50,088 nt of DNA. Origin: JARRJY01 sp037388705 (GTDB taxonomy: Bacteria; Pseudomonadota; Gammaproteobacteria; UBA6429; Thiohalophilaceae). How positions within the stretch are numbered: the stretch's first letter is position 1; every line of letters begins with the position of its first letter. Shown here piece after piece: positions 8,304-16,089 of the stretch. The DNA lies in assembly GCA_037388705.1 (NCBI GenBank), contig JARRJY010000013.1, positions 1 to 50,088 on the forward strand. Direction: 5' to 3'. The notes below the pieces were generated by a model, which was not told the DNA's origin, made no database searches, and was given only the letters and a program-made list of their open reading frames with translations. The translations under genes were made by a program, and so were the position numbers.

Positions 8304-9266
8304 ATGTCTGATAAACAAAACACTCTTCAGGAAAGTATCTCTCGTCAACGTGAGATGTTAAGCACCATGTTGTCTGATCCCATGAAAAGGGCAGCGAAAT
8401 CATGCAGTAAAGTCTGGGGCGATCGGAGCAAACTTAACCATGCGCTTACAGAAGTATTGCATACCATGTCGTATTGTAAATATCTCTATGCGTTGGATAT
8501 TGATGCTAAACAGATCAGTGACAATATTAGTCATGAGGGTTTGTTGACTAAAGATTATGGACGTGATCGATCAGAACGTCCCTATCTGCGTGAGGTTACA
8601 CATGGTAGTGATTTTGTATTATCTACCGCCTATATCAGTTTGCGGGCAAAACGTCCATCGTTGACAGCAATTCAACTGGTACGTGATAAAGAAGAGAATG
8701 TCATTGGTTTTATTGGTGCAGACTTTGATTTACGTGCGCTACCTCTAACCCGTGATTTATATGATGAACCTCGCCAATGGACCCAGATAAAAGGTGATCC
8801 TTCTATTCGTGGCAACGTGTTCTCACAAAAACGTACCGATAGTGACATGGACCGCCACATTGATACGGTGCTGGGTGTAGTAGAGGAGTTGATCGCAGAC
8901 CACGGTGTATTTCATGCGAAACTCCATTTTTCAAGTAATCGTTCCGTGATCTGGCACTATGATGATCCGTATCGTTATCGTTTACTGAGTATGGATGCGC
9001 TGGTTGATCCCAATATTTGTCTTGCCTATCCAAACAGGGAATATCCCAAGGATGCGACTATACCCGAATCACAGATAAGACCAATACTCGATAACTTGCG
9101 TCAATTAAGGTACATGGATGACACGTTGTATTTGCGGGCTGGTGCTCTTAATATTTTTAACGGAATCATTAGCCTGACGTTCTCGTGTGATGGTTCTCAC
9201 TATATACCTTTTGACGAATTCCTGAATAAAGAACATGCATTCTGGAGTAGTGGAGTGAGTAACTGA
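8304..9266 (+). CDS. soluble PDC/Cache-type sensor-domain protein
   Basis: 320 residues without signal peptide or membrane helix. The central part (about 35-165) has the PDC/Cache look: HTMSYCKYLYALDIDAKQIS, YGRDRSERPYLRE, FVLSTAYISLRAKRPSLTA and VIGFIGADFDLRALPL match the strand order and the D-x-D-L-R exit typical of such ligand-binding domains. The C-terminal part (about 180-320) has no motif I recognise. Without an output domain in the chain it may act by protein contact. It starts 30 nt after the antiporter gene and could be cotranscribed. The ligand is unknown. Confidence 0.65.
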   Translation: MSDKQNTLQESISRQREMLSTMLSDPMKRAAKSCSKVWGDRSKLNHALTEVLHTMSYCKYLYALDIDAKQISDNISHEGLLTKDYGRDRSERPYLREVTHGSDFVLSTAYISLRAKRPSLTAIQLVRDKEENVIGFIGADFDLRALPLTRDLYDEPRQWTQIKGDPSIRGNVFSQKRTDSDMDRHIDTVLGVVEELIADHGVFHAKLHFSSNRSVIWHYDDPYRYRLLSMDALVDPNICLAYPNREYPKDATIPESQIRPILDNLRQLRYMDDTLYLRAGALNIFNGIISLTFSCDGSHYIPFDEFLNKEHAFWSSGVSN

Positions 9267-9740
9267 GATCAGAACCTTTTCATTAGACCTGAATGAAGAA
9301 GTTCTGCTCTCATTGGTGTTGGCTAGACACCGTGGATATATTCTATGTCACTAAATTCCGCTTTATAAGATTCAATGCTGTTATTTCTTCTCTCAAGACT
9401 TTCAGTTGTTCCACACATCCATAGGGCTGATAAGCTTCAGTTGAGTCCAGGAACATATCAACAAAACCTTAATGGTTGATTGAATCATTCAAAATCATTC
9501 TCCTTTTTTTCTCGGCACGATAATTACCACAAGATTTATGCCAAAGAAAAGATACGGGTAACCAATGGATGATGCCAGTCGTTTCGAGACGCATTCCCCT
9601 TAATATATCGTTGAAAGCTCATCCCGCTTTACTTCTAAAAAACTACCCCTGCACTATATTGGTGCTATTTGTGCACCAAATAAACATATAATTCATTGCT
9701 TTAATATGAATTTTTCCATTTAACAATGACTTAGCTTAGT
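9267..9740. other. gene-free stretch upstream of gpgP
   Basis: No convincing gene. On the minus strand a 37-codon frame (9343-9456, starting MFLDSTEAYQPYG) lacks a ribosome-binding site and is preceded in frame by a stop. Near the right end an inverted repeat TTGGTGC (9659-9665)/GCACCAA (9673-9679) with a 7-nt loop and no T run could be an operator. It also fits a poor -24/-12 element. Confidence 0.5.
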
Positions 9741-9756
9741 CGGCACTGTTTGTGCA
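9741..9756 (+). promoter_or_regulatory. candidate sigma-54 promoter for gpgP-gpgS
   Basis: CGGCACT-GTTT-GTGCA keeps the GG-N10-GC core (GG 9742-9743, GC 9754-9755) and 9 of 12 informative bases of TGGCACG-N4-TTGCW. Start of transcription would be near 9767, 31 nt before the gene. GCAC/GTGC also form a small dyad, so a repressor site is an alternative. Confidence 0.35.
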
Positions 9757-9797
9757 ATACAGTTATAAATGAAACTAACAGTTTATGAATAGAGCTA

Positions 9798-10631
9798 ATG
9801 CGCACAAAAGCCATAAAGAAAATTCTGGTTTTTACAGACCTGGATGGAAGCTTACTAAATCATTACAACTATTCCTGGAAAGATGCAGTACCAGCATTAA
9901 CCAGGCTTTATAAGAATTCATATCCTGTCATTTTTACGTCAAGTAAAACTTCTGCAGAAATTCAGCAAATCAGGCAGGAAATGGGAAACATACATCCCTG
10001 CATTTCAGAGAACGGTGCAGTAGTTAATATTCCTTGTGCTTACTTTGAAGCAGGTCTTTGTGATGAAAACGAAAGTAATTCTGATTCATATTTATTCGCA
10101 AAACCATATGAAGAGATCATTGCTGTGCTGGCAGCATTGCGTGATGAATACCAGTTTGTATTTCGTGGTTTTAATGATATCCAGCTGGATGAGCTCGTCG
10201 CATTGACAGAGCTGAGTGAAGAGCAGGCAAAACTATCAAAGCAACGGGAAGCATCTGAACCATTGCTCTGGAAAGATACTGATGATGCCCTTGAGTATTT
10301 TGGGGAGCTTTTAAAAAAGGAAGATTTAATCATAACCAAGGGTGGACGTTTTTATCATGTGATGAGTGATATTAACAAGGGTGAAAGTATTAACTGGTTA
10401 TTTAAAAAATACCAGGAAATGGAGCCTGATACTGACTGGATAACGATTGGTCTGGGTGACAGTTATAACGATATTGAAATGCTCGAATCTGTTGATTATC
10501 CCGTACTTATAACCAATCCAGGCACGAAGCAACCGGAGTTGTCCGATATTAATACTGTATACAAAACTCGGTTGCCGGGGCCGCAAGGGTGGAATGAGGC
10601 GGTAATAGAGATATTGGATAAAATAGTTTAA
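9798..10631 (+). CDS. gpgP: HAD-family glucosyl/mannosyl-3-phosphoglycerate phosphatase
   Basis: 277 residues. HAD motif I is FTDLDGSLLNHYNYSW (the Asp nucleophile is the first D of DLDG), motif II is VIFTSSKT, and motif III/IV is IGLGDSYNDIEML. The cap region and SENGAVV pattern match the mannosyl-3-phosphoglycerate phosphatase (MPGP) family, which removes phosphate from glucosyl- or mannosyl-3-phosphoglycerate. The downstream synthase looks like the glucosyl type, so glucosylglycerate is the likely product, a compatible solute of salt or nitrogen stress. It precedes the synthase by 10 nt, an evident two-gene operon. Confidence 0.82.
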   Translation: MRTKAIKKILVFTDLDGSLLNHYNYSWKDAVPALTRLYKNSYPVIFTSSKTSAEIQQIRQEMGNIHPCISENGAVVNIPCAYFEAGLCDENESNSDSYLFAKPYEEIIAVLAALRDEYQFVFRGFNDIQLDELVALTELSEEQAKLSKQREASEPLLWKDTDDALEYFGELLKKEDLIITKGGRFYHVMSDINKGESINWLFKKYQEMEPDTDWITIGLGDSYNDIEMLESVDYPVLITNPGTKQPELSDINTVYKTRLPGPQGWNEAVIEILDKIV

Positions 10632-10641
10632 GGAACAAGAA

Positions 10642-11859
10642 ATGAGTGATTTTTATCAGAATGGAATTATTACCAATTTCCATAATTTATCGAAAAGACC
10701 AGTTGAAGAACTTGAAAAAGAGCTCATGTCATTTTCACGGCAAAGGCCAATGTCACTCGTATTACCATCGCTGTATTCTGAACTGGAAGGGCCTGCATTA
10801 CAGAATATCGTAAGCGAGTTAACAGATGTGCCGTACCTGAGTGAGATTGTTGTTGGTCTTGACCGGGCAGATGCAGAACAATTTAACAAGGCTAGAGGTT
10901 TTTTTGAGCGTTTGCCTCAGCACCATAGAATATTGTGGAATGATGGTCCCAAGCTAAAAGCGATTGATAAGCTGCTGAAAGAGCAGGGGCTGGCACCAAC
11001 AGAAATGGGGAAAGGCAGGAATGTCTGGTATTGCTATGGTTATATCCTGGCATCAGGTAAGGCTGAATCCGTAGCATTACATGATTGCGATATTCTTACC
11101 TATCAGCGAGAGATGCTGGCGAGACTGATTTATCCCGTCGCTAATCCAAATTTTAACTATGAATTCTGTAAAGGCTATTATGCACGTACCACTGAATCAG
11201 AGATTAATGGTCGTGTAAGCCGGTTATTTGTGACTCCACTGTTGCGAGCACTAAAAAGAATATACGGTGCTAACGAGTATCTTGAATACCTGGATAGCTA
11301 CAGGTATCCATTGGCTGGTGAGTTTTCCATGCGGGTTGACGTATTTAATGATATCCGTATTCCAAGCGACTGGGGTCTTGAAATCGGGGTGTTATCAGAA
11401 GTGAAACGTAATTATTCTACCAACCGATTATGCCAGGTGGATATTGCGGACAGGTATGATCACAAGCATCAGCCATTATCTGCAGAGGATGTAAATGCTG
11501 GTCTGTCAAAAATGTGCATGGATATTGCAAAAGCAATATTCAGGAAACTTGCTACCAACGGCATTGTATTCAACCTGGAAACATTCAGGACGATAAAAGC
11601 AACCTACTATCGGATCGCACTTGATTTCATCGAAACATATTATAACGATGCGGTTATGAATGGCCTACATATCGATCGCCATGGTGAAGAACAGTCAGTA
11701 GAACTGTTTGCCCGTAACATCATGCTTGCCGGTGACCATTTTTTAAATAATCCTATGGAAACACCATTTATCCCGAGCTGGAACAGGGTGGTCAGTGCCA
11801 TCCCTGATATTCTAGAAAGGCTATACGAGGCTGTTGAAGAAGATAATAACCAGCAATAG
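10642..11859 (+). CDS. gpgS: glucosyl-3-phosphoglycerate synthase, GT81-like
   Basis: 405 residues. A GT-A-like glycosyltransferase fold is suggested by SLVLPSLYSELEGPALQNI, the sugar-nucleotide region EIVVGLDRADAEQF, and the DXD-type metal site ALHDCDILTY. The later LAGEFSMRVDVFNDIRIPSDWGLEIGVL is the acceptor-site pattern seen in GpgS enzymes. It would transfer glucose from an NDP-glucose to 3-phosphoglycerate. A ribosome-binding site (AAGGA) precedes the start. It converges with the GH13_18 gene. The alternative, a mannosyl transferase (MpgS), is less likely given that neighbour. Confidence 0.8.
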   Translation: MSDFYQNGIITNFHNLSKRPVEELEKELMSFSRQRPMSLVLPSLYSELEGPALQNIVSELTDVPYLSEIVVGLDRADAEQFNKARGFFERLPQHHRILWNDGPKLKAIDKLLKEQGLAPTEMGKGRNVWYCYGYILASGKAESVALHDCDILTYQREMLARLIYPVANPNFNYEFCKGYYARTTESEINGRVSRLFVTPLLRALKRIYGANEYLEYLDSYRYPLAGEFSMRVDVFNDIRIPSDWGLEIGVLSEVKRNYSTNRLCQVDIADRYDHKHQPLSAEDVNAGLSKMCMDIAKAIFRKLATNGIVFNLETFRTIKATYYRIALDFIETYYNDAVMNGLHIDRHGEEQSVELFARNIMLAGDHFLNNPMETPFIPSWNRVVSAIPDILERLYEAVEEDNNQQ

Positions 11860-11864
11860 TAATG

Positions 11865-12107
11865 TCACTCCACGAGCCAGACGAATTGATAAGGCTGTAA
11901 ATTTACCCCAGGTAAAATCGTATCCAGGGATTTACCAGAAACCAAGTCATGCCAGTTCGCACTGTCACTGAGATCTGGCCGGTCTTTTAATGTTATTTGT
12001 TGAGGTGCAGCGGTAATATTATAGATGGCGAACATTTTTCTCTCATTGTTGTTGTCAATTCGCAGGTAGGAAAAAATACCGGTACTGATATCAATGATTT
12101 CCTGTGA
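11865..12107 (-). pseudogene. C-terminal remainder of the GH13_18 phosphorylase after an in-frame TGA
   Basis: The minus strand continues in the same frame for 80 sense codons beyond the TGA at 12108-12110. It begins SQEIIDISTGIFSYLRI and ends NLQPYQFVWLVE before the TGA at 11865-11867. Family members have a beta-sandwich C-terminal domain here, and NLQPYQFVWLV is a typical ending. The stop therefore cuts a complete gene of about 577 codons. The segment ends 5 nt from the gpgS stop. Confidence 0.8.
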
Positions 12108-13598
12108 TCAACAAGGGTGAAAGCAGGGTTCACTTTTTCTTATATTGATAATACGTTTTATTTCCTTAAACACTTCATGGTTTGGCGTGTTATGACTTTC
12201 CAACAGGGACAATAGTTCAGCATAATCCCATTTTTTCCTGTTGATTGACCGGGTTCGTCCTGAAAGTTCTACCCCGTGCAAATCATTGGGTGTTGCCAGG
12301 ATACTATGGATATAGACTGCAGGAATTCCCTGCAGACCCAGCATGATTGCCTGTGAACAGATAAACCGATCAACCTGCCATTGATCAGTACCCCGGCGAG
12401 TTCCCTGCATGGCATCGAACAGGGAAATATTGATTTCGTATGGTGTATCCTGGCCGTCAGTGTTGGCTTTCATGCTGACAAAACCACCAAATCGGTGCAT
12501 GCTTTCAATCAACCCCTCTATTTCATGAGCTGGTAATATTCCCTCGAGTGCACGAAGTCCTATACCATCATGTGACGCGGTAAAATTCAGGTAGGTGCAT
12601 TCCTCGTGTAATTCAGGCAGCTCAGCCGCCCACTGAGTCAGGTATTTTGAGGTGCCACGATTTAGTGCATGTAACAGTAAGGGTGGCAGGCTGAACTGGT
12701 ATACCATGTGTGCTTCATCAGCATCTCCAAAATAACTCAGGTTCTCTTTGTGGGGGACATTGGTTTCAGTCAGAAGAATACAATCCGGTGCAATATGGTT
12801 CATAATGTCTCGTAATAATTTAACAACTTCATGCGTCTCATCAAGATGAATACAGTCTGTACCTAGTTCTTTCCATAGAAAGGCAATGGCATCAAGTCGA
12901 ATCAGGCGGGCACCGTTGCTGATGTAGTAGAGTAGAATATCAATAAACTCGATGAGGACATCTGGATTAGAGAAGTCCAGGTCGATTTGATCTTCACTAA
13001 ATGTCGCCCACAGATGAAATGTGCCACGATGAGTATTTACCGGCACCAGTAAAGGGGTATTTCGTGGGCGGGTTACCATGCTGACATCTGTTTCCGGGTG
13101 TAACTGGATAAAGTAATCACGAGCAGGGTGCTGATCAGCAATAAACTCAGAAAACCAGAGACTTTCCCTGGAAACATGGTTAATCACCAGGTCGACCATC
13201 AGCTTAAAATTATTAGCAATGCGATTAATATCTTCCCAGTCACCTAATTGCTGGTTGACCATACGATAATCAATTACAGAAAAGCCATCATCTGAGCTAT
13301 ACGGGAAAAATGGCAGTATATGTACACCACTAAATGTTTCGTTAAGATATTTGCTGAGAAAATTATGAAGTGTTTGCAGTGGCTTTGTGTCCTGTTCAAT
13401 GACACTATCGCCGTAGGTGATTAAAATAACATCGCGCTCACTCCAGTAGTCTGAAGGATCCTGGGAAATAAATGGCGTGTATTTTTCTATAACAGAAAGA
13501 ACTCTTTCAGAAATTGCCTTGTATTTATCGGGATAGATATTTTTTAAATGTAATTCTATGTCTGTTAACAGAGGCGCTATTTCTAGTTTTTCAGTCAT
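12108..13598 (-). CDS. GH13_18 sugar phosphorylase, probably glucosylglycerate phosphorylase (ends at in-frame TGA)
   Basis: 496 residues up to the TGA. GH13 motifs are clear: LMVDLVINHVS, RLIRLDAIAFLWKELGT (Asp nucleophile), ILLTETNVPHKENLSYFG (acid/base Glu) and NFTASHDGIGLR (transition-state Asp). The pattern matches subfamily 18, and the TETNVPH form is that of glucosylglycerate phosphorylase (YcjM-like) rather than sucrose phosphorylase. It would split glucosylglycerate with phosphate into glucose 1-phosphate and glycerate. Being beside gpgP-gpgS supports that substrate. Family length is about 560-590, so the C-terminal domain is cut. It lies 45 nt downstream of glgC, in an apparent operon. 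Confidence 0.82.
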   Translation of the reverse strand: MTEKLEIAPLLTDIELHLKNIYPDKYKAISERVLSVIEKYTPFISQDPSDYWSERDVILITYGDSVIEQDTKPLQTLHNFLSKYLNETFSGVHILPFFPYSSDDGFSVIDYRMVNQQLGDWEDINRIANNFKLMVDLVINHVSRESLWFSEFIADQHPARDYFIQLHPETDVSMVTRPRNTPLLVPVNTHRGTFHLWATFSEDQIDLDFSNPDVLIEFIDILLYYISNGARLIRLDAIAFLWKELGTDCIHLDETHEVVKLLRDIMNHIAPDCILLTETNVPHKENLSYFGDADEAHMVYQFSLPPLLLHALNRGTSKYLTQWAAELPELHEECTYLNFTASHDGIGLRALEGILPAHEIEGLIESMHRFGGFVSMKANTDGQDTPYEINISLFDAMQGTRRGTDQWQVDRFICSQAIMLGLQGIPAVYIHSILATPNDLHGVELSGRTRSINRKKWDYAELLSLLESHNTPNHEVFKEIKRIINIRKSEPCFHPC

Positions 13599-13643
13599 GT
13601 TTAATAATCAATGAACTATCGAGTTAACGTTCCAGCTAATGAT

Positions 13644-14861
13644 TTAAAAAACATAGCCTTTTGGTATTACAACGATACCACTTTCGGTAACCGTAAATCG
13701 TTCTCGATCTTTATCCAGGTCTATTCCAATAGTCTCACCATCAGGGATTACTACATCCTTATCTACAATACACCTGTTAAGATGTGTAGTTTTTCCGACT
13801 TTTACATTATCAAATAATACGCAGTCCTCTACTAATGCTTCATCATCAATGAATACATTCTGGAAAAGAACTGAATGAGATACATTACTTCCTGAGATAA
13901 TCGTGCCACCAGCCAGTATCGAGTTGATAAAAATACCCTCGTTGCCAAACCTTCCTGGCACAGCACGTGCCGGCGGTGTCTGGGACTGGTACGAACGAAT
14001 TGGCCAGTCTGTCTGGTACAAATCAAGTGGCGGTACTGACTTTAACAGGTCCATGTTTGCCTGGTAGTAAGAATCAATGGTGCCAACATCACGCCAGTAA
14101 TTATCTGGTGAAACTCGTCCCTTGGAGCCACCAAAGTAATGAGCAAAAACCTTATGGGTATGTATTAGTTTAGGAAGAATGTCATTTCCAAAATCGTGGC
14201 TGGAGTTATCATCCTGACTGTCATTTTCAAGTACCTCAAGTAATAACCTGGTGGAAAAAATGTATATCCCCATCGAGGCAAGTGCATGTTGTTTGTCATC
14301 TGAAGATAGTTTAGCTTTCCTGGGTTTTTCTTCAAAGGTGATAACCTGCTGATCATCGTTCGTGTTCATTATTCCAAAATGCTGTGCTTCATTCAAGGGG
14401 ACTTTCATACATGCGACGGTTACATCAGCATTATGTGATTTATGTGTTTCAAGCATTGAGGCGTAGTCCATACGATAAATATGATCGCCGGATAGAATAA
14501 AAGTCCATTCTGCATCACTACGTTCTAACAGGTAGCTGTTCTGGTAAATAGCATCAGCAGTACCCTGGTACCATTTGTTACCATGGCGCATTTGTGCGGG
14601 AATTGGCGTGATATATTCACCCAGTTCCGGGTTAAAAATAGACCAGCCATCCCTTAAGTGTTTTTGCAATGAGTGAGATTTATACTGAGTAAGCACCAGG
14701 ATACGGCGCAATCCGGAATGAAGGCAATTTGTTAACGTAAAATCAATAATACGATATTTGCCACCAAAGGGAACTGAAGGCTTGGCCCTGAACTGGCTCA
14801 GCGGTTGCAACCGTGTTCCTGTGCCACCAGCTAATAAAACGGCTATTGCGCTCTTGATCAT
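13644..14861 (-). CDS. glgC: glucose-1-phosphate adenylyltransferase, paralogue 1
   Basis: 405 residues. Makes ADP-glucose from glucose 1-phosphate and ATP. The N-terminal nucleotidyltransferase domain shows LLAGGTGTRLQPLSQFRAKP, VPFGGKYRIIDFTLTNC, WYQGTADAIYQN and FILSGDHIYRMDY. The C-terminal left-handed beta-helix segment includes DCVLFDNVKVGKTTHLNRCIVDKDV. It lacks the N-terminal extension of paralogue 2 (start 22716) and differs throughout, so it is not a recent duplicate. It shares a transcript with the GH13_18 phosphorylase, whose product glucose 1-phosphate is its substrate. Confidence 0.94.
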   Translation of the reverse strand: MIKSAIAVLLAGGTGTRLQPLSQFRAKPSVPFGGKYRIIDFTLTNCLHSGLRRILVLTQYKSHSLQKHLRDGWSIFNPELGEYITPIPAQMRHGNKWYQGTADAIYQNSYLLERSDAEWTFILSGDHIYRMDYASMLETHKSHNADVTVACMKVPLNEAQHFGIMNTNDDQQVITFEEKPRKAKLSSDDKQHALASMGIYIFSTRLLLEVLENDSQDDNSSHDFGNDILPKLIHTHKVFAHYFGGSKGRVSPDNYWRDVGTIDSYYQANMDLLKSVPPLDLYQTDWPIRSYQSQTPPARAVPGRFGNEGIFINSILAGGTIISGSNVSHSVLFQNVFIDDEALVEDCVLFDNVKVGKTTHLNRCIVDKDVVIPDGETIGIDLDKDRERFTVTESGIVVIPKGYVF

Positions 14862-14996
14862 TATTCTTTTCCATTATTTCATTTTGCACCAATATGGACC
14901 GAATTTTAGTTTGCTGACTTTTTCCGAATCATATTTGTGCGAGTGTAGTTCTTCGATACCAGTTCTATGCATCAATTACAGGCATACCTGAAGCAC

Positions 14997-15012
14997 TGCA
15001 TTTCTTGTACCA
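14997..15012 (-). promoter_or_regulatory. candidate sigma-54 promoter for glgC-GH13_18
   Basis: Minus strand TGGTACA-AGAA-ATGCA keeps GG-N10-GC and 9 of 12 informative bases. It would give a leader of about 125 nt. Weak evidence taken alone. Confidence 0.28.
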
Positions 15013-15093
15013 GATAACAACATATTGACAAAAATTCATAAATTCAAAAATACTAAATGGGAGTTTAATAAATGTTTAAAAAGTCTTTATTAC

Positions 15094-15109
15094 TGGTATA
15101 AACCTTGCT
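15094..15109 (+). promoter_or_regulatory. candidate sigma-54 promoter for gnd-zwf-pgl
   Basis: TGGTATA-AACC-TTGCT keeps GG-N10-GC and a perfect TTGCT -12 element (9 of 12 informative bases). It would start transcription near 15120, about 52 nt before gnd. Confidence 0.35.
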
Positions 15110-15171
15110 ATGTATATATTCGGGAATGACTGGCAGCAGGTAATGCTGAAGAATAGTTAAACAGGTGATAT

Positions 15172-16089
15172 ATGAAGCTCGCAATGATTGGTCTGGGAAG
15201 GATGGGGGCAAATATGGTCCGCCGTGTGGTTAAGGATGGCCATGAGGTTATTGCTTACAATCGAACACTGGAGACCGCAATAGCACTATCAAATGAACTG
15301 GAAAATGTCACAGCAGTATCCAGTTTAGAAGAACTGGTACAAACATTACCGGCCCCAAGGGCAGTATGGTTAATGGTGCCGCATCAATTTGTAGATCAAA
15401 CTATCGATGCCTTGCTTGAAGCAGGTATGTCAAAAGGAGATTTGCTCATTGATGGAGGTAATTCAAACTTTAACTTAAGCCAGCAACGAGCAGAAAAATT
15501 AAAAACGTCCGGAATTCATTTTGTTGATTCAGGAACCTCAGGCGGTGTATGGGGCCTGGAAAATGGTTATAGCATCATGGTGGGTGGTACAGATGAAGCG
15601 GTTAACATGATTCGACCGGTACTGGAGTCACTGGCACCTGCAAGGGATAAAGGGTGGGGGCATGTTGGTCCTGCCGGTGCAGGGCATTACGTGAAAATGG
15701 TTCATAATGGTATTGAATATGGAATGATGCAGGCTTTTGCTGAGGGTTTCGAGTTACTTGAGGCAAAAGAAGAGATGAACCTTGATTTACACCAGGTATC
15801 TGAGATCTGGCAACACGGGAGCGTGGTGCGTTCATGGTTGCTTGACCTGATCGCAGATGCATTTGCAGAAGATAAACAGCTATCTGGATTAAGTGATTTT
15901 GTTGATGATTCCGGGGAAGGACGATGGACTATTCAGGATTCCATCGATCTTGGTATTCCAACTCCAGTTCTTACCCTGGCTCTGCAAATGCGCTTCCGTA
16001 GTCGACAGGATACCTCTTTTGCGGGCAAGGTACTTAATGCTATGCGGGCGGGGTTTGGTGGACACAGTATACGACCGGCAGATAAATGA
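15172..16089 (+). CDS. gnd: 6-phosphogluconate dehydrogenase (decarboxylating), short form
   Basis: 305 residues, the length of the short bacterial form (the long form has about 470). The N-terminal Rossmann motif is IGLGRMGANMVRRV. The signature LLIDGGNSNFNLSQQRAEKL, catalytic region GTSGGVWGLENGYSIMVGG and KMVHNGIEYGMMQAFAEGFELL are present. It oxidises 6-phosphogluconate to ribulose 5-phosphate and CO2. Short forms are often NAD-preferring, and no basic cluster after the second strand is obvious. The last bases overlap zwf (ATGA). Confidence 0.93.
   Translation: MKLAMIGLGRMGANMVRRVVKDGHEVIAYNRTLETAIALSNELENVTAVSSLEELVQTLPAPRAVWLMVPHQFVDQTIDALLEAGMSKGDLLIDGGNSNFNLSQQRAEKLKTSGIHFVDSGTSGGVWGLENGYSIMVGGTDEAVNMIRPVLESLAPARDKGWGHVGPAGAGHYVKMVHNGIEYGMMQAFAEGFELLEAKEEMNLDLHQVSEIWQHGSVVRSWLLDLIADAFAEDKQLSGLSDFVDDSGEGRWTIQDSIDLGIPTPVLTLALQMRFRSRQDTSFAGKVLNAMRAGFGGHSIRPADK

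Larger units (their letters stand above)
14862..15171. other. divergent promoter region between glgC (paralogue 1) and gnd
   Basis: 310 bp without a gene. Candidate -24/-12 elements lie at 14997-15012 (minus) and 15094-15109 (plus). GGTGCAAAATG occurs on the minus strand about 20 bases upstream of glgC, and the same 11 bases recur on the minus strand upstream of pgm (about 31400). Confidence 0.5.

Noticed and set aside
9343..9456. Short minus-strand frame (37 codons) in the gene-free stretch before gpgP
   Set aside because: No ribosome-binding site, an in-frame stop shortly upstream, and no recognised family. It may be a remnant but cannot be supported.
12108..12110. Selenocysteine at the in-frame TGA of the GH13_18 gene
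   Set aside because: The place is not catalytic, the family has no selenoprotein members known to me, and I see no clear stem-loop directly after the codon.
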